The position numbers and the translations under genes are program-made. A stretch of DNA of 64,000 nucleotides from Flavobacteriaceae bacterium UBA6268 (GTDB lineage Bacteria; Bacteroidota; Bacteroidia; Flavobacteriales; Flavobacteriaceae). Positions 1 to 9,405 of this stretch are shown in pieces; position 1 is the first letter of the stretch, and each line of letters begins with the position of its first letter. The stretch is from the NCBI GenBank assembly GCA_002440705.1, contig DJVA01000064.1, positions 1 to 64,000 on the forward strand. The letters run 5' to 3'. Below the pieces are notes generated by a model. That model saw only the letters and a program-made list of their open reading frames with translations, searched no databases and had not been told where the DNA came from.

Positions 1-53
1 ATTCCTTTTTCACTAATAAATCGTACTTTTAAAAAAACAAACCTCCACCCTAG

Positions 54-2408
54 ATGAAACGTTCCCAGGCTTTTGTCTCCTTCCTCCTTTTGTTGGCACT
101 TACGTACTACAGTTTTTACAGTTTGATGCCCCGCGGCGGCACCCCCGACACCCTGCCGGAAACCGAATTCTCGACCGCCCGCGCCCTGGTACCCCTCAAG
201 GAAATTGCCCAAGCCCCGCATTACATCGGTTCGGAAGAAAACAGCCGCGTGCGCAATTACCTCATGGCCCACCTCAAAGCCCTGGGACTGCAACCCGAAA
301 CTCAGGAAGGCTACATCCTGAACGAGAAGTGGGGCGGTATGGACAAGCCTGTGAACATCCTCGCCAAGATCGAGGGCAGCGGCGACGGCAAGGCCCTGCT
401 CATCTTTTCGCATTACGACAGTGCCCTAGTGCCTTCTTTGGGGGCTAGTGATGCCGGTAGTGGGGTGGTGACCATCCTGGAATGTGTACGGGCCTATCTG
501 GCCACGGGGCAGCAGCCCAAAAACGACATCATCATCCTCTTCACCGATGGGGAAGAAGTGGGCCTGGACGGCGCCAAGCTGTTTGTACGCGAACACCCTT
601 GGGCCAAAAACGTGGGGCTCGCCCTCAATTTTGAAGCCCGCGGCAGTGGTGGCCCCAGCAACATGATTGTGGAAACCAACCACGGCAACCAAAACCTCAT
701 CCAGGGTTTCATCGATGCCCATCCTGAATACCCTGTGGCCTCCTCCCTCATGTACAGCATCTACAAAATGTTGCCCAACGACACCGACTCGACCGTGCTA
801 CGGGAAGAAGGCGACATCGACGGCCTCTTTTTTGCCTTCATCGACGACCATTATGACTACCACACCGCCAACGACACGGTGGAAAACCTCGACCTGAACA
901 CACTGCAGCACCAAGGCAGTTACCTCTTGCCTTTACTGACCTATTTTGCCGACGCCGACCTGTCCCAAGTACGCAGCGAAGTGGACGATGTGTACGTAAA
1001 CATGCCCTTCATCAAAATGATCCACTACCCCTTTTCGTGGGTGATGCCCATGGCCCTGATAGCCGCTTTGCTCCTCATCTTGCTTTTGGTATATGGAATA
1101 CGGAATGGGCGCCTTAACGGAAGGCACATAGCGCGTGGCTTTGTACCGTTCCTCCTGTCCATGATCCTTTCCGGACTGCTGGCCTACTACGGTTGGCAAT
1201 TGCTGTTGCAATGGTATCCCGGTTACAACGAAATACAGCACGGGTTCACCTACAACGGCCATACCTACATTGCCCTGTTTGTAGTGCTCACGCTCTTTAT
1301 CCTGTTCAGCTTATACCAAAAATTCGGTAAAAAAGTACACCCTGCCAACCTCCTTGTGGCTCCGCTGGTTTTTTGGCTGCTCATCAACTTGGGCCTGGCC
1401 TTGTATTTGAAGGGCGGTGCCTTTTTTATCATCCCCTTCTATTTTGGGCTACTTTCCCTATGGGTGCTAATCCGCCAGGAATTTCCCAGCCCACTGTTGA
1501 TGTTGCTCTTGGCCGTACCCGCCGTGTTCACCTTTGCCCCACTCATCCAGTTTTTCCCTGTGGGCCTAGGGCTGGAAATGCTGGCCATTAGCTGCGTGTT
1601 TACCGTATTGCTGTTTGGGCTACTGTTGCCCATCTTAGGCTTTTACCGCTACAAAAAACTCTTCGCAGCCTTGTTCTTGATACTGGGCATCGGCTTTTTC
1701 ATCAGTGCCCATTTCAATAGCGGCTTTACAGATACTACCCAAAAGCCCAACAGCCTGCTTTACTATCAGGATACCGACACCCAAAAGGCCTATTGGGTCA
1801 CCTACGATCGCCTATTGGACGACTGGACGCGGGGCTATTTGGGCGAACACCCCGAGGAGGCCTCGAAGTATGTTGAAAATGCGGCCGGCAGCAAATACAA
1901 CACGGGCTATACCTATGCAGCTGAGGCCCCTTGGAAAGTCATCCCTGCCTTCGATACCTGGCGCAACAAAGACACCTTGGTAGGGCAGGAACGGGAGGTT
2001 TCCTTTACCATCATCCCGAATCGGGATGTGGATGTAATCCGTCTGTATGCCGACAAGGACATTGTTTTTGATGCGCTCTCCTACAACGGCATCGCCGTGG
2101 CCAAGGACAGCACAGGCCGGGTGTACAGCAACCGGGTAAACAACGGCCTACTGAGTTATTACGTTTCGCCCAACGACACCTTGGAAGTAGCCTACCGTGT
2201 GCCCGACACCGTGAACGTGGCTTTCAACGTCTTGGAATATTCCTTCGACCTGTTGAAAAACCCGCTCTTTACCATGGACAAGCGCCCCAGCAATACCATG
2301 ACCAAGCCCTTTGTGTTCAACGATGCCATTGTACAGAAACGTTGGGTGCACCCACGTTTGTTGGAAGCACGCCCCAAGGACTCCTTAAATACCGAACTGG
2401 ATGACTAA
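54..2408 (+). CDS. M28 family zinc peptidase with C-terminal membrane domain
   Basis: A 784-aa membrane-anchored aminopeptidase-like protein of the M28 family (ER metallopeptidase 1/Fxna type), expected to cleave peptides outside the cytoplasmic membrane. An N-terminal hydrophobic segment (about residues 6-24) precedes the peptidase domain. Likely zinc ligands and catalytic residues are H120 and D122 (SHYDS), D133 (ASDAGSG) and the E167-E168 pair (DGEEVG). About residues 325-570 hold eight or so membrane segments, followed by a soluble C-terminal domain. Its stop overlaps the next gene by 8 bp, so the two are probably co-transcribed. A weak -7-like TACTTTTA lies at 24-31. The family is clear; the natural substrate is unknown. 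Confidence 0.88.
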   Translation: MKRSQAFVSFLLLLALTYYSFYSLMPRGGTPDTLPETEFSTARALVPLKEIAQAPHYIGSEENSRVRNYLMAHLKALGLQPETQEGYILNEKWGGMDKPVNILAKIEGSGDGKALLIFSHYDSALVPSLGASDAGSGVVTILECVRAYLATGQQPKNDIIILFTDGEEVGLDGAKLFVREHPWAKNVGLALNFEARGSGGPSNMIVETNHGNQNLIQGFIDAHPEYPVASSLMYSIYKMLPNDTDSTVLREEGDIDGLFFAFIDDHYDYHTANDTVENLDLNTLQHQGSYLLPLLTYFADADLSQVRSEVDDVYVNMPFIKMIHYPFSWVMPMALIAALLLILLLVYGIRNGRLNGRHIARGFVPFLLSMILSGLLAYYGWQLLLQWYPGYNEIQHGFTYNGHTYIALFVVLTLFILFSLYQKFGKKVHPANLLVAPLVFWLLINLGLALYLKGGAFFIIPFYFGLLSLWVLIRQEFPSPLLMLLLAVPAVFTFAPLIQFFPVGLGLEMLAISCVFTVLLFGLLLPILGFYRYKKLFAALFLILGIGFFISAHFNSGFTDTTQKPNSLLYYQDTDTQKAYWVTYDRLLDDWTRGYLGEHPEEASKYVENAAGSKYNTGYTYAAEAPWKVIPAFDTWRNKDTLVGQEREVSFTIIPNRDVDVIRLYADKDIVFDALSYNGIAVAKDSTGRVYSNRVNNGLLSYYVSPNDTLEVAYRVPDTVNVAFNVLEYSFDLLKNPLFTMDKRPSNTMTKPFVFNDAIVQKRWVHPRLLEARPKDSLNTELDD

Positions 2409-3201
2409 GATCCTGGGCATTGCGGGCATGGGTTGGTTGGGCCTCCCCCTGGCACAACGGTTGCAGTATGAGGGTTATCAGGTAAAGGGCACCGTCACGC
2501 AATCCCAAAAAGTAAATGCCTTAAAGGAATTGGGCTTGGAAGTCTACCCCATGGTGGTTACCGAACGCGGCGTGTTGGGTGCCGTGCAATCGTTTTTGAA
2601 GGACGTTTCCCTGTTGGTGGTGATGATCCCCCCCGGACTGCGCCGCAACACCGGCTCGGATTACGTATTGAAGATGTCCTATTTGTTAGAAGAAATCGGG
2701 AGGGCGGGAACCCCGCGTTGCATCTTTATCAGCAGTACTTCGGTGTATGGCGATGCCCAAGGGGAAGTAACCGAAGCCCACCCCCCAAAGCCCGATACCG
2801 AAGCAGGACGGCAATTGCTGCAAGTGGAGCAGTTGTTCTTCAATTCCGATTTTGAAGCTACCATTGTGCGCTTTGGCGGTTTGTTGGGCGGAAGCCGGCA
2901 GCCTGTGCGCTACTTGGCCGGCCGTAAAAACCTGAGCGGGGGCGATGCCCCTGTAAACCTCATCCACCGCGAGGATTGTATTGGCATCCTGCTGCGCATC
3001 ATCAAACAGGGCTTGTTTGGGCACATCTTCAATGCCGTGTACCCGGCCCATCCCCCCAAGAAAATCTATTATGCCGAAAAGGCCTTGGCCATGGGCCTGG
3101 AAGCCCCTTCCTACAGCCCCGAAGGCCTGCAGGTGTATAAGGAAGTGCACTCGGTAAACGTTCCCGAAATCCTGGATTACCCCTTCCAAAAGGAGATTTA
3201 A
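2401..3201 (+). CDS. NAD(P)-binding SDR-family epimerase/dehydratase (YeeZ-like)
   Basis: A 266-aa cytosolic protein with an N-terminal Rossmann glycine motif (GIAGMGWLG, about residues 6-14) and an SDR-like SSTSVYGD segment around residue 115, resembling the YeeZ group of atypical extended SDRs. The first glycine motif looks as much like a 6-phosphogluconate dehydrogenase type as a classical SDR, which is usual in this group. The start overlaps the end of the M28 peptidase gene by 8 bp, which suggests translational coupling. The substrate cannot be told from sequence; a nucleotide-sugar or small-metabolite oxidoreductase is the most that can be inferred. Confidence 0.8.
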   Translation: MTKILGIAGMGWLGLPLAQRLQYEGYQVKGTVTQSQKVNALKELGLEVYPMVVTERGVLGAVQSFLKDVSLLVVMIPPGLRRNTGSDYVLKMSYLLEEIGRAGTPRCIFISSTSVYGDAQGEVTEAHPPKPDTEAGRQLLQVEQLFFNSDFEATIVRFGGLLGGSRQPVRYLAGRKNLSGGDAPVNLIHREDCIGILLRIIKQGLFGHIFNAVYPAHPPKKIYYAEKALAMGLEAPSYSPEGLQVYKEVHSVNVPEILDYPFQKEI

Positions 3202-3206
3202 TTGCG

Positions 3207-3214
3207 TATCTTTA
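3207..3214 (+). promoter_or_regulatory. Candidate -7 element for the VPS10-like gene
   Basis: TATCTTTA is a one-base variant of the Bacteroidota -7 consensus TAnnTTTG. It sits 20 bp before the ATG at 3234. No clear -33 TTG was found. Confidence 0.4.
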
Positions 3215-3233
3215 AACGTTCAATACCAACCCT

Positions 3234-6200
3234 ATGAAGTTTTTGCCACCCCTTTGTTCCTTATGGATATCCCTATTGTTTCTTGCCACCACATTTCCTT
3301 CCTTCGGACAGTCGTACGATGAAAGCCTGTATGGGGCTTTGGAATACCGCCTCCTCGGTCCCTTCCGAGGGGGGCGTAGTGCAGCCGTAACGGGCGTTCC
3401 TAACAAACCCAACCTCTTTTACTTCGGAGCCACAGGGGGTGGGGTATGGCGTACCCAAAATGGGGGCCGCACCTGGGAAAACATCTCCGATGGGTATTTT
3501 GGGGGTTCCATTGGAGCCATCGAAGTGGCCGAGGACGATCCCAACGTGCTCTACGTGGGTGGGGGCGAACAGACCGTGCGCGGGAATGTCTCCTCGGGCT
3601 ACGGGATGTGGAAATCGGTCGATGCCGGGAAGACCTGGACGAAGGCGGGATTGGAAAAAAGTCGCCACATCCCCCGCATTGCCACCCATCCCAAAAACCA
3701 CAACATCGTGTATGCCGCCGTGTTGGGCGACCTCTACAAGCCCACCCAAGACCGGGGCGTGTACAAGAGCTTAGACGGAGGCACTACCTGGAAACGGGTG
3801 CTCTTTGCCAACGAAAATGCCGGGGCTACCGACCTTACCCTGGACCCCAACAATCCGCGCATCCTGTATGCTTCTACTTGGAACGTGCGTCGTACCCCGT
3901 ATAGCCTCAGCAGTGGCGGGGAGGGTTCGGCCCTTTGGAAAAGCACCGACAGTGGGGAAACCTGGAAGGAAATTTCCAAAAACAAAGGCTTCCCAACCGA
4001 TACCTTGGGCATCATCGGCGTGACCGTATCTCCCTTAAACAGCGAACGGGTGTGGGCCATTGTAGAAAACAAGGAGAAGGGGGGAGTGTACCGCAGCGAC
4101 GATGGGGGTGCTACCTGGGAACAGGTAAACAGCGACCGCAGCCTGCGGCAGCGCGCCTGGTATTACACCCGCATTTATGCCGACACCAAAGACGAGAATA
4201 CCGTATACGTCCTTAACGTGAGTTACCACAAAAGTACCGATGGTGGGAAGACCTTCAAATCGTCTTATGCCCCTCATGGCGACCACCACGACCTCTGGAT
4301 TGCGCCCGAGGATGCCATGCGCATGATTATGGGCGACGATGGTGGAGCGCAAATAAGCTATGACGGCGGAGAAACCTGGAGCACCTACCACAACCAACCC
4401 ACAGCCCAGTTTTATCGGGTCACAACGGACAATGCCTTTCCGTACCGTATTTACGGAGCCCAACAGGACAATTCCACTGTGCGCATCCCTTACCGCACCG
4501 AGGGCTGGAGCATTGGTGAAGACGATTGGGAAGACACTGCCGGGGGTGAAAGTGCCCACATTGCCGTGGACCCTGAAAATCCCGACATTGTGTATGGCGG
4601 TAGCTACGACGGCTTCCTCACCCGGGTAAACCACAAAACGGGAACGGTGCGCAGCATCAGTGTGTGGCCCGACAACCCCATGGGGCATGGGGCCGAGGAT
4701 TTCAAGTACCGCTTCCAGTGGAACTTTCCCATTTTCTTTTCGCCCCACGACCCCAAAGTGCTCTATACCGCCTCCAACCATTTGCACAAAACCACCAACG
4801 AGGGGGAAAGCTGGGAACTCATCAGTCCCGACCTTACCCGCAACGACGCTTCCAAGCTGAAATCCTCCGGAGGGCCCATTACCCAAGACAACACCTCGGT
4901 GGAATACTACTGCACCATCTTTGCGGCGGCGGAATCGCCCAAAACGCCAGGGCTCTTGTGGACCGGCAGTGATGACGGCTTGGTGTTTGTTTCCCGCAAC
5001 GGCGGCAAGGACTGGACCAATGCAACCCCCAAGGGCATGCCCGAGTGGATGATGATCAACAGCGTGGAGCCCTCACGTTATAATGAGGGCACGTGTTATA
5101 TTGCGGGGACCCGGTACAAATCGGGCGACTATGCCCCTTACCTCTACAAAACCACCGACTATGGAAAGACCTGGAAGAAAATCACCACGGGCATTCCTGC
5201 CGAGCATTTCACACGGGTGGTGCGCGAGGATGGAAAGCAGCAAGGATTGTTGTACGCTGGTACCGAGGCAGGCATGTACATTTCCTTTAATGATGGCGAA
5301 AGCTGGCAACCCTTCCAACTGAACCTGCCCATCGTGCCCATTACCGATTTGGCTTGTAAGGACAACAACTTGATCGTGGCCACCCAGGGCCGCAGCATGT
5401 GGGTTGTGGACGACCTTACGGTACTACACCAACTGGCCGCTGCCAAGGGCAAAGGGAATTTCCTCTACAAGCCCCGCGACACCTACCGTATGGACGGGGG
5501 GTACAACAAGGGCTCCCTAACGGCAGGCACCAACCATCCCGACGGGGTGATGGTGTATTACAACCTGGAAGATCCAGAAGACAAGGACATCCGCCTCAGT
5601 TTTTTGAGCCTTCAGAACGATACCATCAAGACCTTCAGCACCAAAGCGAAGAAAGATAAACTGGAAGTAAAAAAGGGCAGCAACCTCTTTGTGTGGGACA
5701 CCCGTGGGGACGGGGCCGAAAAACTGGACGGCATGATCCTGTGGTGGGCGAGCTTGGAAGCCCCTAAGGCCGTGCCCGGTATTTATAAAGTGGTGTTGGA
5801 GGTGGGGGACGAAATCTTGTCCCAAAACTTCGAGATCGTTCCCGATCGCAACGCCGAAACCGACATCCCGGGCATGCAGCGGCAGTTCGATTTCATCACC
5901 GAAATCAATGTCACGGTGGACAAGGCACACCAGTCCATCAAAAAGATACGGAACATCAATGCCCAACTGGAGGCCTTTCAGAAGCAGTACCAAGACCAGG
6001 AATCGGTGAAGGAGTTGGTGGACAAGGCCAAAGGCCTATCGGAACAGTTTTCCAACATCGAAAAGGCCTTGTACCAAACCCAGAACCGCAGCGGGCAGGA
6101 TCCCTTAAACTTCCCCATCAAACTCACCAACAAGCTAGCGCATTTGAACAGTTTGGTGAGCATGGACGATTTCCCGCCCACCCGGCAGGATGTGCTGGTA

Positions 6201-6335
6201 AAGGACGAATTGACCCAGCAGATCAATGCCCAATTGGTGCAGTTTGACCAGTTGGTCTCGGAGGAGGTACAGGACTTCAACGCCCAGTTCAATGCTTTGA
6301 AGCTGGACTATTTGTTTGTGGAGGAGGAAAAGTAA
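3234..6335 (+). CDS. Secreted VPS10/sortilin-like BNR-repeat beta-propeller protein
   Basis: A 1033-aa exported protein with a signal peptide (residues 1-26, ending SFGQ). It carries many Asp-box/BNR turns of the form S-x-D-x-G-x-T-W (for example SVDAGKTW, STDSGETW, SDDGGATW, TTDYGKTW) spread over about residues 60-720. This is the ten-bladed propeller pattern of VPS10/sortilin and glycosyl-hydrolase-like proteins common in Bacteroidota. The C-terminal ~300 residues form a beta-rich domain followed by a helical, probably coiled-coil stretch (about 880-1020). No T9SS sorting domain is visible. Often annotated as glycosyl hydrolase, but no catalytic residues for that can be pointed to. Role unknown; probably periplasmic or surface protein processing. 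Confidence 0.85.
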   Translation: MKFLPPLCSLWISLLFLATTFPSFGQSYDESLYGALEYRLLGPFRGGRSAAVTGVPNKPNLFYFGATGGGVWRTQNGGRTWENISDGYFGGSIGAIEVAEDDPNVLYVGGGEQTVRGNVSSGYGMWKSVDAGKTWTKAGLEKSRHIPRIATHPKNHNIVYAAVLGDLYKPTQDRGVYKSLDGGTTWKRVLFANENAGATDLTLDPNNPRILYASTWNVRRTPYSLSSGGEGSALWKSTDSGETWKEISKNKGFPTDTLGIIGVTVSPLNSERVWAIVENKEKGGVYRSDDGGATWEQVNSDRSLRQRAWYYTRIYADTKDENTVYVLNVSYHKSTDGGKTFKSSYAPHGDHHDLWIAPEDAMRMIMGDDGGAQISYDGGETWSTYHNQPTAQFYRVTTDNAFPYRIYGAQQDNSTVRIPYRTEGWSIGEDDWEDTAGGESAHIAVDPENPDIVYGGSYDGFLTRVNHKTGTVRSISVWPDNPMGHGAEDFKYRFQWNFPIFFSPHDPKVLYTASNHLHKTTNEGESWELISPDLTRNDASKLKSSGGPITQDNTSVEYYCTIFAAAESPKTPGLLWTGSDDGLVFVSRNGGKDWTNATPKGMPEWMMINSVEPSRYNEGTCYIAGTRYKSGDYAPYLYKTTDYGKTWKKITTGIPAEHFTRVVREDGKQQGLLYAGTEAGMYISFNDGESWQPFQLNLPIVPITDLACKDNNLIVATQGRSMWVVDDLTVLHQLAAAKGKGNFLYKPRDTYRMDGGYNKGSLTAGTNHPDGVMVYYNLEDPEDKDIRLSFLSLQNDTIKTFSTKAKKDKLEVKKGSNLFVWDTRGDGAEKLDGMILWWASLEAPKAVPGIYKVVLEVGDEILSQNFEIVPDRNAETDIPGMQRQFDFITEINVTVDKAHQSIKKIRNINAQLEAFQKQYQDQESVKELVDKAKGLSEQFSNIEKALYQTQNRSGQDPLNFPIKLTNKLAHLNSLVSMDDFPPTRQDVLVKDELTQQINAQLVQFDQLVSEEVQDFNAQFNALKLDYLFVEEEK

Positions 6336-6359
6336 TAAAGCTTGTTTCAAAAAGTAGTG

Positions 6360-6386
6360 TTGGGAAATCGACAATAGGTATCTTTG
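6360..6386 (+). promoter_or_regulatory. Bacteroidota-type promoter of hemJ
   Basis: TTG (6360-6362) and TATCTTTG (6379-6386) match the -33/-7 consensus TTG/TAnnTTTG, with a 16-bp gap. The -7 box contains the in-frame TTG at 6384, so that codon cannot be the start; the ATG at 6402 is. Confidence 0.65.
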
Positions 6387-6401
6387 CACCAAAGATTCCA
6401 C

Positions 6402-6941
6402 ATGGCCTATTACTACCTGAAATCCTTGCACCTCATCTTCGTGATTACCTGGTTTGCGGGCCTGTTCTACATTGTGCGACTGTTTGTGTACCAAATCGAA
6501 GCCTTCCATAAGCCATCCCCCGATAAGGAAATTCTGGGGGCGCAATTGAAATTGATGGCCAAGCGCTTGTGGTACATCATTACCTGGCCCTCCATGATCC
6601 TGGCCATTGGCTTTGCCCTTTCCCTATTGGTCATACGCCCCTTTTACCTCACCGATACGTGGATGCAGGTGAAGTTGGGCATGGTGGTCCTGCTCATTGC
6701 CTACCATTTTAAGTGCCAGGTCATCTTTAAGAACCTACAGAACGATCGGGTGAAATACAGTGCCAATTTCATGCGGCTCTTCAACGAGGGGGCTACCCTT
6801 TTGCTGTTTGCCATTGTCTTCATCGTCATCCTCAAACACGCACTTAATTGGGTCTACGGCACGGTAGGCCTTCTCGCATTGGCCCTGTTACTTATGATGG
6901 GCTTTCGCCTTTACAAACGACTTCGGGAACGGAAAAAATGA
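6402..6941 (+). CDS. hemJ: Protoporphyrinogen IX oxidase HemJ (CopD family membrane protein)
   Basis: A 179-aa integral membrane protein that oxidises protoporphyrinogen IX to protoporphyrin IX, the penultimate heme step. The conserved N-terminal pattern (LKSLHLIFVITWFAGLFYI) with its early histidine H10, four to five hydrophobic helices, the KLGMV segment and length fit HemJ (TIGR00701). The family is also called CopD-like or UPF0093. The ATG at 6402 is chosen because the promoter -7 box overlaps the upstream TTG. It stands alone about 50 kb from the other heme genes of the window, which lack hemG or hemY, so it probably supplies that missing step. Confidence 0.88.
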   Translation: MAYYYLKSLHLIFVITWFAGLFYIVRLFVYQIEAFHKPSPDKEILGAQLKLMAKRLWYIITWPSMILAIGFALSLLVIRPFYLTDTWMQVKLGMVVLLIAYHFKCQVIFKNLQNDRVKYSANFMRLFNEGATLLLFAIVFIVILKHALNWVYGTVGLLALALLLMMGFRLYKRLRERKK

Positions 6942-7039
6942 CTTACGGATACGGTCTTTTTTTGAATTTATCATTTGTACTTTGACATTTCCCCGCTTTT
7001 GGTGCAATTATTGTTATCTTCCGATGACGAAACGGATTT

Positions 7040-8500
7040 ATGAAATTATACAAGTCCTTACGCTTCCGCATTTTTCTGTCCATGCTCCTGCTGCTGGTAC
7101 TTACCTTTGTGGCCCTTTCGGTGCTTACGGGGATCCAATACAAGGAAGAAGCCGAAGACTACCACCGGGAACGACTGCTGCGCAAGGAAGCCAATATCAA
7201 GGAAAACATCAATTACGTCCTTAAGAATACCACCTATCCCGTGGAGACGGACATGATCCCCCTCATCTTCAAGACCAAGATCTATGAGATTAAGGACATC
7301 CACAATCTCGAAATCCACCTTTACGATTTTGAGGGAAATCTGTTGAAGTCGTCCCGGGCTTCGTTTCTGAAGGATACTTCCTATGCCAAGCTTTCCACAC
7401 GGATCCTGAAGTACCTGGAAGACTCCCCTACCAAAAGCTATATCTATTCCTTTGAGGAAGACGGCCAGCAATACCAATCGTCGTTTTCCTACCTCACGGA
7501 TGCTTCCTTCAAGCCCTTGGCCATCCTGAACCTACCCTACATCGAGGACGATGGCTTTATGACCAAGGAACTGCGGGAAAACCTGAAGCGTGCGTCCATT
7601 GTATACGGCTTCATGCTCTTTATTGCCATTGGGCTGGCGTACATCCTTTCCAAGTACATCACGCGATCGCTGCAAACTGTTACCGAAAAGATTACCGAAA
7701 CCCGCTTGAACAAGCGCAACAAAAAAATTTCGCTTCAAACCAATACCTCCCAGGAAATCGAGACCTTGGTAGAGGCCTACAACGGTATGATTGACGAGTT
7801 GGAAGTGAGTGCCGCCCAACTGGCCAGCAATGAACGGGAAGCGGCTTGGCGCGAAATGGCCAAACAGGTGGCGCACGAAATCAAGAACCCCTTAACGCCC
7901 ATGCGACTGTCGGTACAGAGTTTTCAACGGAAATTTGATCCCGAAGATCCCAACATTTCCGAAAAGGTGCAGGAATTCAGCAACACCCTCATCCAGCAAA
8001 TCGATACCTTAAGCTCTATTGCTTCGGCCTTTTCTACCTATGCCAAGATGCCGGCCCAACAGGACGAAACGCTGGACGTGGTAACCATTACCAAATTGGC
8101 CTTGGATATCTTCAACGAAGAATACATCTACTTCTTTTCCGACGAAAAGGAAATTATTTCCACTTTCGACCGTACGCAATGGATTCGGGTCATCACCAAT
8201 TTGGTGAAGAACAGCATCCAGGCCATCGAAAAGAAAGACCCCGAATCCCCTCGGGTAGAAGTACGGGTATTTACCGAAAACCAAAAGATTTTCGTGACCG
8301 TTTCGGACAATGGTTCGGGCATTGCGGAAGAGCACAAGTCCAAGGTCTTCGAGCCCAAGTTTACGACCAAATCGAGCGGTATGGGTCTTGGTTTGGCGAT
8401 GGTAAAAAACATTGTGGAAACCTACGGCGGGACAATTTCACTTCAATCCGTTGAGCGCAAGGGAACAACTTTTACCGTGTGCATCCCCTTAGACGACTAG
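7040..8500 (+). CDS. Sensor histidine kinase, NtrY-like, orphan
   Basis: A 486-aa membrane kinase. It has one membrane helix at about residues 9-28, an extracytoplasmic sensor region of ~155 residues, a second helix at about 186-206, a HAMP-like linker, a HisKA domain with phospho-acceptor H279 in AHEIKNPLTPMRLS, and a HATPase domain with N-box (NLVKNSIQA), G1 (DNGSGI) and G2 (GMGLGLAMVK) motifs. The HEIKNPLTPxxLS H-box is that of the NtrY family. No response regulator is adjacent, so its partner lies elsewhere. The ligand is unknown. Confidence 0.88.
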   Translation: MKLYKSLRFRIFLSMLLLLVLTFVALSVLTGIQYKEEAEDYHRERLLRKEANIKENINYVLKNTTYPVETDMIPLIFKTKIYEIKDIHNLEIHLYDFEGNLLKSSRASFLKDTSYAKLSTRILKYLEDSPTKSYIYSFEEDGQQYQSSFSYLTDASFKPLAILNLPYIEDDGFMTKELRENLKRASIVYGFMLFIAIGLAYILSKYITRSLQTVTEKITETRLNKRNKKISLQTNTSQEIETLVEAYNGMIDELEVSAAQLASNEREAAWREMAKQVAHEIKNPLTPMRLSVQSFQRKFDPEDPNISEKVQEFSNTLIQQIDTLSSIASAFSTYAKMPAQQDETLDVVTITKLALDIFNEEYIYFFSDEKEIISTFDRTQWIRVITNLVKNSIQAIEKKDPESPRVEVRVFTENQKIFVTVSDNGSGIAEEHKSKVFEPKFTTKSSGMGLGLAMVKNIVETYGGTISLQSVERKGTTFTVCIPLDD

Positions 8501-8538
8501 GGTTTTTTGTACCTTTAAGGCAACTCTAAAACCAACCC

Positions 8539-9330
8539 ATGAAACCCACCTCCTACGAAAACATCCTTGTGGCATTTGAAGAGGGCGTGAAAACGATTAC
8601 CATCAACCGTCCCACCAAACTCAACGCCCTGAATATTGCCACCATCAAGGAATTGCACCATGCCTTCAAAAAAGCCGAGAAAGACCCAGACACTAAAGTG
8701 ATCATTGTTACGGGCAGTGGGGAAAAAGCCTTTGTGGCCGGCGCGGACATCAGTGAGTTTGCCGATTTTTCGGTGAGCCAAGGGGAGCAATTGGCCGCGC
8801 AGGGACAGGCATTGCTTTTCGACTTTGTGGCCTATTCGTCCACGCCCATCATTGCAGCAGTAAATGGCTTTGCCTTGGGCGGAGGTTTGGAACTGGCCAT
8901 GGCGGCCCATTTCCGCATTGCCAGCGACAATGCCAAAATGGGGCTCCCGGAAGTCTCCCTGGGTGTCATTCCGGGCTATGGCGGCACCCAGCGATTGCCC
9001 CAATTGGTCGGAAAGGGCCATGCTTTGGAACTCATCATGACTGCCGGGATGATCGATGCCCAACAGGCTTTGCAAATTGGTTTGGTGAACCATGTTACTA
9101 CACAGGAGGAGTTGCTCCCTTTGGCCAGAAAATTGGCCGATAAAATCAAGAAAAACTCCTCCGTGGCCATTGCTGCTGCCATTGAAGCCGTAAATGCCGG
9201 TTATGAGGATGGTGAAAATGGTTTCGATGCCGAGATTACCGCTTTCGGCAAATGCTTTGGTACAGCCGATTTTGTGGAGGGTACCCAAGCCTTTCTGGAA
9301 AAGAGAAAACCAAATTTCCCAGGAAAGTAA
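8539..9330 (+). CDS. Enoyl-CoA hydratase/isomerase (crotonase family)
   Basis: A 263-aa cytosolic crotonase-fold enzyme expected to hydrate 2-enoyl-CoA in fatty-acid or amino-acid breakdown. Oxyanion-hole segments are visible: VAGADISEF (residues ~70) and ALGGGLELAMAAHF (~115), followed by GLPEVSLGVIPGYGGTQRL containing the catalytic glutamate region of hydratases. Length is normal for the family. A weak -7 box TACCTTTA lies ~20 bp upstream. The chain-length preference and pathway cannot be decided; no other beta-oxidation gene is adjacent. Confidence 0.9.
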   Translation: MKPTSYENILVAFEEGVKTITINRPTKLNALNIATIKELHHAFKKAEKDPDTKVIIVTGSGEKAFVAGADISEFADFSVSQGEQLAAQGQALLFDFVAYSSTPIIAAVNGFALGGGLELAMAAHFRIASDNAKMGLPEVSLGVIPGYGGTQRLPQLVGKGHALELIMTAGMIDAQQALQIGLVNHVTTQEELLPLARKLADKIKKNSSVAIAAAIEAVNAGYEDGENGFDAEITAFGKCFGTADFVEGTQAFLEKRKPNFPGK

Positions 9331-9338
9331 TAGGACTT

Positions 9339-9383
9339 ATTCCATAATATATTGGAATTATTCCACTATATTTTTTATCTTTG
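9339..9383 (+). promoter_or_regulatory. Promoter and palindromic operator of the radical SAM gene
   Basis: TTG (9352-9354) and TATCTTTG (9376-9383), separated by 21 bp, match the Bacteroidota promoter consensus. The spacer holds the perfect palindrome TGGAAT-T-ATTCCA (9353-9365), and a third half-site ATTCCA lies at 9339-9344. A protein bound here would cover the -33 region, so repression is likely. The palindrome resembles the one upstream of hemA/araC at 56623-56635. Confidence 0.6.
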
Positions 9384-9405
9384 AAGGACCTCAATCTTTC
9401 AAAGC

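Noticed and set aside
4035..4886. Minus-strand frame of 283 aa inside the VPS10-like gene
   Set aside because: Shadow of the GC-rich propeller gene; the plus-strand frame carries a signal peptide and repeated Asp-box motifs.
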